Positions 39,867 to 47,130 of a DNA stretch of 64,000 nt are shown here, in pieces. Both the position numbers and the translations under genes were made by a program. The stretch is from Bacteroidales bacterium (GTDB lineage Bacteria > Bacteroidota > Bacteroidia > Bacteroidales > UBA932). Numbering within the stretch: position 1 is the stretch's first letter; each line of letters begins with the position of its first letter. The stretch lies in contig JAEEVG010000003.1 in NCBI GenBank assembly GCA_016290835.1, positions 29,001 through 93,000 of the forward strand, written 5' to 3'. The notes beneath the pieces were generated by a model that did no database searches, was not told the DNA's origin, and saw only the letters and a list, made by a program, of their open reading frames with translations.

Positions 39867-41708
39867 ATGCAACACAAAGTCATTGACGCCAAAGATGTTG
39901 TAATCAGATTTGCAGGAGATTCGGGTGACGGCATGCAGCTCACCGGATCTCTTTTTGCAGATATGTCCGCCATCTATGGCAACGGTCTGTCCACGTTCCC
40001 GGACTATCCAGCGGAGATCCGCGCCCCCCACGGGACCGTCTCCGGCGTGTCCGGCTTCCAGGTGCACATCGGCAGCGAGAAGGTCAATACCCCCGGCGAC
40101 TTCTGCGATCTGCTGGTGGCGATGAATCCCGCCGCGCTCAAGGCGAACGCCCGTTTCTGCAAGCGCCACGCGATGATCCTCGTGGACGAGGACGCCTTCG
40201 ACGAGGCCGGCATGAAAAAGGCGGGCTTCACCACCGACAATCCCTTCACCGAACTTGGGGTCGAGGACCGTACCCTGATCATCTCCCCGATCACCACCCT
40301 CACGCGCGAAAGCCTGAAGGACAGCGGGATGGATGCCAAGGCCATCCTCAAATGCAAGAACATGTTCACCCTCGGGATGGCCTGCTACATCTACAACCGT
40401 CCCCTGGAGTACATCTACGCCTATCTGGAGAAGAAATTCTCGAAGAAGCACCCCGAGGTCATCGAGCCCAACAAGAAGGTCCTCTTCGACGGCTTCAACT
40501 ATGCGGCGAACATCCAGGTAATCCCCAATACTTACACGATCGCCCCTTCCGGAAATGTCGAGAAGGGCACCTGGCGCAACATCAGCGGCAACCAGGCCAC
40601 GGCCTGGGGGCTGCTGGCGGCCTCTGAAAAATCGGGGCTGTCGCTGTTCTGCGGCTCCTACCCGATTACGCCGGCCACCGCCATCCTCGAGGAACTGGCC
40701 CTGCACAAGAGCCTGGGCGCCAAGACCCTCCAGGCCGAGGACGAGATCGCGGGCATCTGCACCGCGATCGGCGCCGCTTTCGCCGGCAACCTCGCCGTGA
40801 CCACCACCTCCGGCCCGGGCCTCTCGCTCAAGACCGAGGCGCTGGGCCTCGCCGTGATGGCGGAACTGCCGCTGGTCGTCGTGGATGTCCAGCGCGGCGG
40901 CCCCTCGACGGGCCTGCCGACCAAGACGGAGCAGTCCGACCTGAACCAGGCCCTGTACGGCCGCAACGGCGAATGCCCCCTCGCGGTGATCGCCGCCCAC
41001 TCGCCGGCCCACTGCTTCGACGCCGCCTTCCAGGCCGCCAAGATCGCCCTGGAGCACATGACCCCGGTGCTGCTCCTGTCCGAGGGCTTCCTCGGCAACG
41101 GATCCGAGCCCTGGCATATTCCTTCGATGAAGGACTATCCCGAGATCAAGCCGCCTTTCGTGCAGGGCATCCTGCCCGAGGGAGAGCGTTTCCATCCCTT
41201 CGAGCGCGATCCCGAGACCCTCGTGCGGCGCTGGGCCCTGCCCGGCCAGCGGGGCTTCGAGCACCGCGTGGGCGGTTTGGAAAAGACCCACGCCGGCGTG
41301 CTCTCGACCGACCCTGCCAACCACGCCCTGATGGTTGCCGAGCGCGCGGAGAAAGTCGCGCGCATCGCCCGGGACCTGCCGGAACTGGAAATCCTCCACG
41401 GACCGGAGAGCGGCAAACTGCTGGTGGTCGGCTGGGGCGGTACCTACGGCCACATCCTCAGCGCCGTCCACGAGATCGGCGAGGGCGTATCCTACGCCCA
41501 TTTCGACTACATCAACCCGCTGCCCGCCAACACCGAGGAGCTCTTCTCCCGCTTCGGGAAGGTTCTCGTCTGCGAGCTCAACAGCGGGCAGTTCGCGGAT
41601 TACCTGCGGGCGAAATTCCCCGGCAGGAACATTCTGAAATTCGGCAAGGTCCAGGGACAGCCTTTCCTCGTGAACGAGCTCGTCGCGGCCATCCGGCAAG
41701 AGATGTAG
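39867..41708 (+). CDS. korA: 2-oxoglutarate:ferredoxin oxidoreductase, fused gamma-alpha subunit
   Basis: A 613-residue 2-oxoacid:acceptor oxidoreductase alpha subunit with the gamma domain fused at its N-terminus (VIRFAGDSGDGMQLTGSLFADMSAIYGNGLSTFPDYPAEIRAPHG, about residues 10-190). The alpha part follows (NQATAWGLLAASEKSGLSLFCGSYPITPATAILEELALHKSLGAKTLQAEDEIAGICTAIGAAFAGNLAVTTTSGPGLSLKTEALGLAVMAELPLVVVDVQRGGPSTGLPTKTEQSDL). The fused form is usual for 2-oxoglutarate enzymes in Bacteroidota. With KorB it oxidises 2-oxoglutarate to succinyl-CoA, reducing ferredoxin. korB starts 5 bp later. A 2-ketoisovalerate or pyruvate substrate is less likely. Confidence 0.9.
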   Translation: MQHKVIDAKDVVIRFAGDSGDGMQLTGSLFADMSAIYGNGLSTFPDYPAEIRAPHGTVSGVSGFQVHIGSEKVNTPGDFCDLLVAMNPAALKANARFCKRHAMILVDEDAFDEAGMKKAGFTTDNPFTELGVEDRTLIISPITTLTRESLKDSGMDAKAILKCKNMFTLGMACYIYNRPLEYIYAYLEKKFSKKHPEVIEPNKKVLFDGFNYAANIQVIPNTYTIAPSGNVEKGTWRNISGNQATAWGLLAASEKSGLSLFCGSYPITPATAILEELALHKSLGAKTLQAEDEIAGICTAIGAAFAGNLAVTTTSGPGLSLKTEALGLAVMAELPLVVVDVQRGGPSTGLPTKTEQSDLNQALYGRNGECPLAVIAAHSPAHCFDAAFQAAKIALEHMTPVLLLSEGFLGNGSEPWHIPSMKDYPEIKPPFVQGILPEGERFHPFERDPETLVRRWALPGQRGFEHRVGGLEKTHAGVLSTDPANHALMVAERAEKVARIARDLPELEILHGPESGKLLVVGWGGTYGHILSAVHEIGEGVSYAHFDYINPLPANTEELFSRFGKVLVCELNSGQFADYLRAKFPGRNILKFGKVQGQPFLVNELVAAIRQEM

Positions 41709-41713
41709 AGACT

Positions 41714-42733
41714 ATGGCAACACTGACATTCAAAGATTTCAAGAGCGACCAGGAAGTACGCTGGTGTCCCGGCTGCGGTGACCACGCCGTGCTCGCCGCC
41801 CTGCAGCGGGCCCTCCCGAAAGTGAGCCAGGCGCTCGGATATGACAAAGAACGCTACGTGGTGGTATCCGGCATCGGATGCTCCTCGCGTCTTCCGTACT
41901 ATATGGACACCTACGGGTTCCACAGCATCCACGGCCGCGCCACGGCGGTCTCCACCGGCATCAAGGTGGCGAATCCCTGGCTGACGGTCTGGCAGGCCTG
42001 CGGCGACGGCGATGCCCTTGCCATCGGCGGCAACCATTTCATCCACGCCATCCGGCGCAACATCGACATCAACATCATCCTCTTCAACAACCGGATCTAC
42101 GGCCTGACCAAGGGCCAGTATTCCCCGACCTCCAAGTTCGGCGCAATCACCAAGACCTCGCCCTACGGTACCGTCGAGCACCCTTTCAACCCGGGTTCGC
42201 TCGTGCTGGGTGCCAAGGGCACCTTCTTCGCCCGCAGCCTGGACGTGGAACTCAAGCTCAACGAAGAGATCATGACGGCGGCCGCCCTGCACGATGGCTG
42301 CTCGGTGATGGAAATGCTGACCAACTGCGTGATTTTCAATGACGGGGCCCACAAGGAACTGTCCGACCCCGCCGTCAAGGCCGACCACACGATCGTCCTG
42401 CGCCACGGCGAGAAGATGATCTTCGGCAAGAACCGCGACCGCGGCCTGATCTACGACGGCAAGAAGATCCGCGCCGTACACATCGGCGAGGGCGGCTTCA
42501 CGGAGGAGGACATTCTCGTCCATGACGCCCACACCGACAACATCGGCATCCACATGGCCCTGGCCGACATGAAGGGCCCGAACTATCCGGTGGCCCTCGG
42601 CGTGATCCGCGACGTACGCGATATCACCTACGACGACGGCGTGCGCGACCAGGTCAAGGATGTGATGGCCAAGTCCAAGATTCATTGTGTGGACGACCTG
42701 CTCCGCAGCGGCTCCACCTGGGAAGTAGAATAA
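41714..42733 (+). CDS. korB: 2-oxoglutarate:ferredoxin oxidoreductase, beta subunit
   Basis: A 339-residue thiamine-diphosphate-binding subunit. WCPGCGDHAVLAALQRAL carries two [4Fe-4S] ligand cysteines; GIGCSSRLPYYMDTYGFHSIHGRATAVSTGIKVANPWLTVWQACGDGDALAIGGNHFIHAIRRNIDINIILFNNRIYGLTKGQYSPTS holds the TPP-binding GDGD...NN motif. The start at 41714 lies 5 bp after korA. gdhA follows 11 bp later, which joins 2-oxoglutarate formation from glutamate to its oxidation. Confidence 0.93.
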   Translation: MATLTFKDFKSDQEVRWCPGCGDHAVLAALQRALPKVSQALGYDKERYVVVSGIGCSSRLPYYMDTYGFHSIHGRATAVSTGIKVANPWLTVWQACGDGDALAIGGNHFIHAIRRNIDINIILFNNRIYGLTKGQYSPTSKFGAITKTSPYGTVEHPFNPGSLVLGAKGTFFARSLDVELKLNEEIMTAAALHDGCSVMEMLTNCVIFNDGAHKELSDPAVKADHTIVLRHGEKMIFGKNRDRGLIYDGKKIRAVHIGEGGFTEEDILVHDAHTDNIGIHMALADMKGPNYPVALGVIRDVRDITYDDGVRDQVKDVMAKSKIHCVDDLLRSGSTWEVE

Positions 42734-42744
42734 ACATTCGCAAT

Positions 42745-44088
42745 ATGAAGACAAAAGACATCATGGCCCGTCTCCAGGCCAAGTATCCCGGGGAGAATGA
42801 GTATCTCCAGGCGGTACAGGAGGTCCTCGAGTCCGTCGAGGAAGTATATAACCAGCATCCTGAATTCGAGAAGGCGAAGATCGTCGAGCGTATGGTCGAG
42901 CCGGACCGCATCTTCACGTTCCGCGTGACCTGGGTGGACGACCGGGGCGAGGTCCAGACCAACACCGGCTACCGCGTCCAGTTCAACAGCGCCATCGGTC
43001 CCTACAAGGGCGGCCTGCGCTTCCACCGCGCCGTGACCCCGTCGATGCTCAAATTCCTGGGCTTCGAGCAGACCTTCAAGAACGCCCTGACCACCCTGCC
43101 GATGGGCGGCGCCAAGGGCGGCAGCGACTTCGATCCCAAGGGCAAGACCGATGAGGAGATCATGCGTTTCTGCCAGGCCTTCATGCTCGAACTCTGGCAG
43201 TGCATCGGTCCCGACCAGGACATCCCGGCCGGCGACGTGGGCGTGGGCGGCCGCGAAATCGGCTACCTCTACGGCATGTACAAGAAACTCGCCCGCGAGT
43301 ACAACACCGGCGTGCTGACCGGCAAGGGCGCCACTTGGGGCGGCAGCATCCTGCGTCCGGAAGCCACCGGCTTCGGCGCGCTCTATTTCACGCAGAACCT
43401 GCTGCACCACGCCGGCAAGGACATCAAGGGCTGCAAGGTGGCCCTCTCCGGCTTCGGCAACGTGGCCTGGGGCGCCGCCATCAAGGCCCTCGAACTGGGT
43501 GCCAAGGTGGTCGCGATCTCCGGTCCGGACGGCGTCTGCGAGATTCCCGAGGGCATCACCCCGGAGATGATCCAGTATATGCTGGTGATGCGCGCGTCCA
43601 ACCGCGACCGTGTCGAGGATATGGCCACCCGCTTCCCGGACAAGGCTTTCTTCACCCCCGGCAAGAAGGCCTGGAGCGTGAAGTGCGATATCGCCCTGCC
43701 CTGCGCCTTCCAGAACGAGCTCTCCGAAGAGGATGCCAAGGAGCTTAAGGCGAATGGCTGCTGGTGCTGCTGCGAGGTGTCCAACATGGGCTGCCAGCCG
43801 GGCGCCATCCACTTCTTCCAGCACAACGGCATCTACTTCGCACCGGGCAAGGCGGTCAATGCCGGCGGCGTGGCCACTTCCGGTCTGGAGATGACCCAGA
43901 ATGCCGAGCACATCAGCTGGAGCGGCGCCGAGGTCGACGAGAAACTGCACTTCATCATGAAGTCCATCCACGAGCAGTGCGTCAAGTTCGGCACCCAGCC
44001 CGACGGCAGTGTGGACTACGTGAAGGGCGCGAACATCGCCGGCTTCATGAAGGTCGCCCAGGCGATGCTCGAGCAGGGCACGATCTAA
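42745..44088 (+). CDS. gdhA: Glutamate dehydrogenase, hexameric (class I)
   Basis: A 447-residue class I glutamate dehydrogenase that interconverts glutamate and 2-oxoglutarate plus ammonium. Key segments are FRVTWVDDRGEVQTNTGYRVQFNSAIGPYKGGLRFHRAVTPSMLKFLGFEQTFKNALTTLPMGGAKGGSDFDPKGKTDEEIMRFCQAF (substrate and catalytic lysines) and the nucleotide fold KVALSGFGNVAWGAAIKALELGAKVVAISG. The length fits the NADP-type family; the cofactor is not proven. It is 11 bp after korB. The long repeat-rich non-coding block begins after its stop. Confidence 0.96.
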   Translation: MKTKDIMARLQAKYPGENEYLQAVQEVLESVEEVYNQHPEFEKAKIVERMVEPDRIFTFRVTWVDDRGEVQTNTGYRVQFNSAIGPYKGGLRFHRAVTPSMLKFLGFEQTFKNALTTLPMGGAKGGSDFDPKGKTDEEIMRFCQAFMLELWQCIGPDQDIPAGDVGVGGREIGYLYGMYKKLAREYNTGVLTGKGATWGGSILRPEATGFGALYFTQNLLHHAGKDIKGCKVALSGFGNVAWGAAIKALELGAKVVAISGPDGVCEIPEGITPEMIQYMLVMRASNRDRVEDMATRFPDKAFFTPGKKAWSVKCDIALPCAFQNELSEEDAKELKANGCWCCCEVSNMGCQPGAIHFFQHNGIYFAPGKAVNAGGVATSGLEMTQNAEHISWSGAEVDEKLHFIMKSIHEQCVKFGTQPDGSVDYVKGANIAGFMKVAQAMLEQGTI

Positions 44089-44116
44089 GCCTGGATCGTT
44101 TCCTTCGCTCTGCATA

Positions 44117-44136
44117 CGAGGGGGCGTTTCCCCTCG
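44117..44136 (+). terminator. Hairpin after gdhA
   Basis: CGAGGGG (44117-44123) pairs with CCCCTCG (44130-44136) across a 6-base loop, 28 bases after the gdhA stop. No T-run follows, so it may be an mRNA 3'-end stabiliser rather than a terminator. Confidence 0.45.
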
Positions 44137-44243
44137 AGCACCCCTGCGTCGCTTCGCTCCGAATCCGACAATCAGCAAGAGGGCGACTGATAAGTGATTA
44201 TTGGTCGCCTTCATTGTGTTTTGGCGGGCGCTGCTCCGCGGCT

Positions 44244-44326
44244 GGGGTGTCCCAGACCCCGATTCGCACTCCGTCGCCTGGTTTTCCCCCGACCGGGGTG
44301 TACCAGACCTCGATTCTCACCCCGTC
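44244..44326. repeat. Two 32-bp direct repeats 51 bp apart
   Basis: 44244-44275 and 44295-44326 agree in 28 of 32 positions (GGGGTGT.CCAGACC.CGATTC.CAC.CCGTC). A more degenerate third unit (GGGCGTACGAGACGTC) starts at about 44345, keeping a 50-bp period. Confidence 0.65.
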
Positions 44327-44352
44327 TGGCCTTGAATGAAGGCTGGGCGTAC

Positions 44353-44379
44353 GAGACGTCCCGAAATTAGGGACGTCTC
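44353..44379. repeat. Perfect 10-bp inverted repeat (GAGACGTCCC/GGGACGTCTC)
   Basis: Arms 44353-44362 and 44370-44379 surround a 7-base loop. A third copy of GGGACGTCTC is at 44421-44430, so the motif occurs three times in under 80 bp. Confidence 0.6.
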
Positions 44380-44520
44380 CTTCGAATAAGGACTAAAACG
44401 CACGTAGCCTGACAGTTATCGGGACGTCTCAAACGCCCGGGGGCTTTTCTACTGATAATAGATGGGATTGTGGCACGGAATGGCCGGGTATTCTGCCCGG
44501 ATTGAAAAATATTACAGTTG

Positions 44521-44543
44521 CGGCAGGCAGAATGCCGTTTTTG
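44521..44543 (+). terminator. Possible terminator within the repeat block
   Basis: CGGCA/TGCCG (about 44521-44525 with 44533-44537) closes a 7-base loop and is followed by TTTTT. The only plus-strand gene upstream is gdhA, 430 bp away. Confidence 0.35.
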
Positions 44544-44576
44544 TGCCCGGAATGAGGGGTTGTGGCATCCGGGCAA

Positions 44577-44670
44577 GCGGGGCCCGCCGAGAGCCTGCCG
44601 AACTCTCGGCGGCGGCCCCGCTAAGCGCCGAGCCTCGCACCCGCGAGGCGGCGGGCTGCCCTCCCGCCGC
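44577..44670. repeat. Three consecutive GC-rich hairpins
   Basis: Hairpin 1 (44577-44621) has a 16-bp stem with one bulge around a 9-base loop. Hairpin 2 (44632-44649) is GCCTCGC/GCGAGGC with a 4-base loop. Hairpin 3 (44648-44670) is GCGGCGGG/CCCGCCGC with a 7-base loop. Such a series suggests a structured RNA or a mobile palindromic element. Confidence 0.6.
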
Positions 44671-44747
44671 TCTTGGGCGGAAAGCCCGAATCTCTCCTCG
44701 TCCGTGGTTACCGTGATGGGGATGTTGTTGATAATCAACAAAAACAC

Positions 44748-44782
44748 AGATCCGTGGTACCTTTAAAGGGTACTACGGATCT
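44748..44782. repeat. Long palindrome (AGATCCGT...ACGGATCT)
   Basis: Left arm 44748-44761 and right arm 44769-44782 pair over 14 bp with one G-T, around TTTAAAG. Just upstream TTGTTGAT-A-ATCAACAA (about 44724-44740) is a separate perfect palindrome. Either could be a terminator, protein-binding site or element end. Confidence 0.6.
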
Positions 44783-44901
44783 AGCAAATCACTATGTATC
44801 AATTACTTCCTCATCACGCTCGACAGGCCGCCCGACGCGTCGGTGCAGGCCCGGCGGACCGGTCAGTCACCCGCTTGTTTTATTCCGTTCTGCTCCGGGG
44901 G

Positions 44902-45915
44902 TTATTTGAGGGGCAGGAGGATGAGGCGGTCGCCGGAGTCGTCGACGTCGCGGATGATGGGCTTGCGGGAGGGACGCTCGTCAGCGGGATCGACCCAGTG
45001 CATGCTGAGTTTGAGCTTGCCGTCGAAGGTGCGGAAGAGCATGCCGTGGCCGCCGTTGTCCTCGAAGAGGGGTTCCTGCTCCTGGACCCAGGGGCCTTTG
45101 ACAGAGCCGCTTTCGGAGTATGCGGCCGCGATGGCGTAGCGCTTCTTGCCCCAGGAGGACCAGAGCATCCCGAGCCGGCCCGTCTGCGTGCGGAAGATCC
45201 AGGGACCGTCGGTGACCCAGCCGCCGATGTCCATCCCGTTGGTCTTCTCGCCGAGTTCCAGCATTTCACCCACCCAGGGAGCGTCCGAGGCCTTGAACAG
45301 GGTCACGGGCGCCTCGGTGGGTACACCCAGGTCGTCCGGCAGGCGGACGAGCTCCATCGTGCCGTCCACGGTCTGCAGCCACTCGTGGCAGAAGACCATA
45401 TAGGGGACGCCGTCCTCGATCCAGAGGGTCCCGTCGAGCGAAGCCCAGTCCCAGGGGGTGTGCGGGGTGTTGTTCGTGAAATCCTTGAAAGGACCGCGCG
45501 GGGAGTCGGACACATAGATCTGCGTGGCGCGGTGCGGGATGTCCCCGCGGCCGGGCAGGCTTACCATCGTCTCCTGGGTGTGGGAAGTGGTGAAGAGGTA
45601 GTACTTGCCGCGGTAGCGGTGGACCTCGGCGGCCCAGCTGGCGGCGCGGTTGCCGGCCCAGTGGGTCTCGGGGAATTCCATCACCACGTAGGGCTCGGTC
45701 CAGTGCTCGAGGTCCTTGCTGGCACGGGACATCACGCGTCCGCCGCCGCCGGAGGAGTACATGTAGTAGGTGCGGCTGGGCTTGTCAGCGAGGATGTAGG
45801 GATCACTGCAGCGGATGTCGCTGATGGGCACGTCATAGGCTTCCTTGGGACCGCAGGAGACGGCCAGCAGCAGCCCTGCGGCTGCCAGGATGGGGGAGAG
45901 GATTCTACGGTTCAT
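44902..45915 (-). CDS. GH43-like glycosidase, lipoprotein
   Basis: A 337-residue propeller glycosidase with a lipoprotein signal (MNRRILSPILAAAGLLLAVSCGP). IRCSDPYILADKPSRTYYMYSSGG includes the SDP(Y) segment expected near the catalytic base, WAAEVHRYRGKYYLFTTSH the usual acidic region, and EAPVTLF and TDGPWIFRTQTGRLGMLWSS later blades. It is distinct from the GH43-like gene at 2993. Galactan or arabinan side-chain removal is plausible. pncB begins only 10 bp upstream on the same strand, an unusual partner. Confidence 0.8.
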   Translation of the reverse strand: MNRRILSPILAAAGLLLAVSCGPKEAYDVPISDIRCSDPYILADKPSRTYYMYSSGGGGRVMSRASKDLEHWTEPYVVMEFPETHWAGNRAASWAAEVHRYRGKYYLFTTSHTQETMVSLPGRGDIPHRATQIYVSDSPRGPFKDFTNNTPHTPWDWASLDGTLWIEDGVPYMVFCHEWLQTVDGTMELVRLPDDLGVPTEAPVTLFKASDAPWVGEMLELGEKTNGMDIGGWVTDGPWIFRTQTGRLGMLWSSWGKKRYAIAAAYSESGSVKGPWVQEQEPLFEDNGGHGMLFRTFDGKLKLSMHWVDPADERPSRKPIIRDVDDSGDRLILLPLK

Positions 45916-45925
45916 ATAATTGGAT

Positions 45926-47128
45926 TCAAATAGATTTGCCGAGCAGTTTGGTGAGGTAGGCGCATTTCTCGGGGTTCCCGAGGGTCTTGCCCAGATTGCA
46001 GGAAAGCTTGACGCAGTCGTGCCACTCGCGCAGTTCGGTGATGCGCCCGCGGGTGAGTTTCACCACGATGTTCATCGGGTCGGCGTTATCCACGTCGCAG
46101 GTCAGGTGCGTACCCACGCCGTAGGAATCCTGCACGCGGCCGGCCACAAAATTGTGGATCTCGACGGCCTTGTCGATGTCCAGGCCGTTGGAGTAGCAGA
46201 CTTGCTTGGTGGCGGGATCGATCCCCAGCGACTTGTATTTCGCGATGATCTTCTCGGTCTGCTCGAACTCGTCCCCGCTGTCCACCCGCAGGCCCTTGTA
46301 CATCATTGCCATGCGCTTGGAGAGGTTGGAGAAGAAGACCTCGTCGCCGAAACAGTCGTAGAGGTAGATGCCGTTGTCGCCGTCATAGACGTCGCTGAAC
46401 TTCTTCATTACGTTGAAGTTGCACTCGAACACGCCGCTCACGTTCTCCTCAAAGGAGATGAGTTGGTGGGACATCGTCCCGAGGGGGACGCAGTCGTATT
46501 TCATCGCCAGCCAGACATTGGAGGTGCCGGTGAACTTGCCCGGCCAGGGACGGGAATCCGCCACCTCTTTCATCACCCGCACCACCATCTCGTGGTGGGC
46601 GAAACTGAAGCGGCGCCGCGTGCCCATGTCGCCGAGCACCAGGCCGGAGCCGAAAATACGCTCGGTCTTCGCGCGCGCCTTGGCTTCCTCGCGGGCGGCG
46701 TCGTAGCGCTCGAAGTCCCCGCGCAGGCCGTGCATCAGTTCGGAGATGCAGGAGAGGATGGGCATCTCCCACATGATGGCGGAGAACCATTTGCCGCGGA
46801 CCTTGATGTCCAGGTAGCCTTCTTCATCCTGGCTGACCGTCACTTCGCCCGGGCGGAAACGGTAGCCGCGCAGGAAAGTGAAGTACCACAGCGGCAGGTA
46901 GATACAGCGGGTCTTCATGAATTCGACCTCCTCGTCGGTGATCGTGACCTCGGCCATGTGGTCGAGCTGCTCGCGCAGCAGTTTGTCGAAGCCCTTCGGG
47001 TACTGCTGGTGGTTGCGGTCGAAGAAGGTGTACTCGACCTCGGCGCGCGGGTAGGTCTTCAGGATGTAGTACTGACAGGTGAAGGTATAGAGATCGTTGT
47101 CAGTGAAATGCGTGATGATCGGTTCCAT
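45926..47128 (-). CDS. pncB: Nicotinate phosphoribosyltransferase
   Basis: A 400-residue enzyme that joins nicotinate to PRPP to form nicotinate mononucleotide in NAD salvage. PncB segments: ITHFTDNDLYTFTCQYYILKTYPRAEVEYTFFDRN, RGYRFRPGEV, TGTSNVWLAMKYDCVPLGTMSHQLISFEENV (with the histidine that is phosphorylated) and LRVDSGDEFEQTEKIIAKYKSLGIDPATKQVCYSNGLDIDKAVEI. The true start is the ATG at 47128; the frame continues upstream inside the M3 peptidase gene without a start. It is 2 bp after that gene and shares its promoter. Confidence 0.94.
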   Translation of the reverse strand: MEPIITHFTDNDLYTFTCQYYILKTYPRAEVEYTFFDRNHQQYPKGFDKLLREQLDHMAEVTITDEEVEFMKTRCIYLPLWYFTFLRGYRFRPGEVTVSQDEEGYLDIKVRGKWFSAIMWEMPILSCISELMHGLRGDFERYDAAREEAKARAKTERIFGSGLVLGDMGTRRRFSFAHHEMVVRVMKEVADSRPWPGKFTGTSNVWLAMKYDCVPLGTMSHQLISFEENVSGVFECNFNVMKKFSDVYDGDNGIYLYDCFGDEVFFSNLSKRMAMMYKGLRVDSGDEFEQTEKIIAKYKSLGIDPATKQVCYSNGLDIDKAVEIHNFVAGRVQDSYGVGTHLTCDVDNADPMNIVVKLTRGRITELREWHDCVKLSCNLGKTLGNPEKCAYLTKLLGKSI

Positions 47129-47130
47129 AT

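Larger units (their letters stand above)
44089..44901. other. Non-coding repeat and hairpin block between gdhA and a GH43-like gene
   Basis: This 813-base block contains no credible gene; the open frames crossing it have no recognisable homology and are composed of repeat-encoded sequence. It contains, in order: a gdhA-proximal hairpin (44117-44136), three imperfect 50-bp-spaced repeats, GGGACGTCTC repeats, GC-rich hairpins, and a large AGATCC... palindrome (each listed). The last 120 bases before the GH43-like stop show nothing clear. Confidence 0.6.

Noticed and set aside
44244-44430. A short CRISPR-like array
   Set aside because: There are only three degenerate units, the intervening sequence is short and partly similar, and no cas gene is present.
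44518-44766. An open frame of about 82 codons across the GC-rich hairpins
   Set aside because: Its sequence is dictated by the hairpins, rich in Arg/Gly/Pro, without a ribosome-binding site or homology. I treat the region as non-coding.
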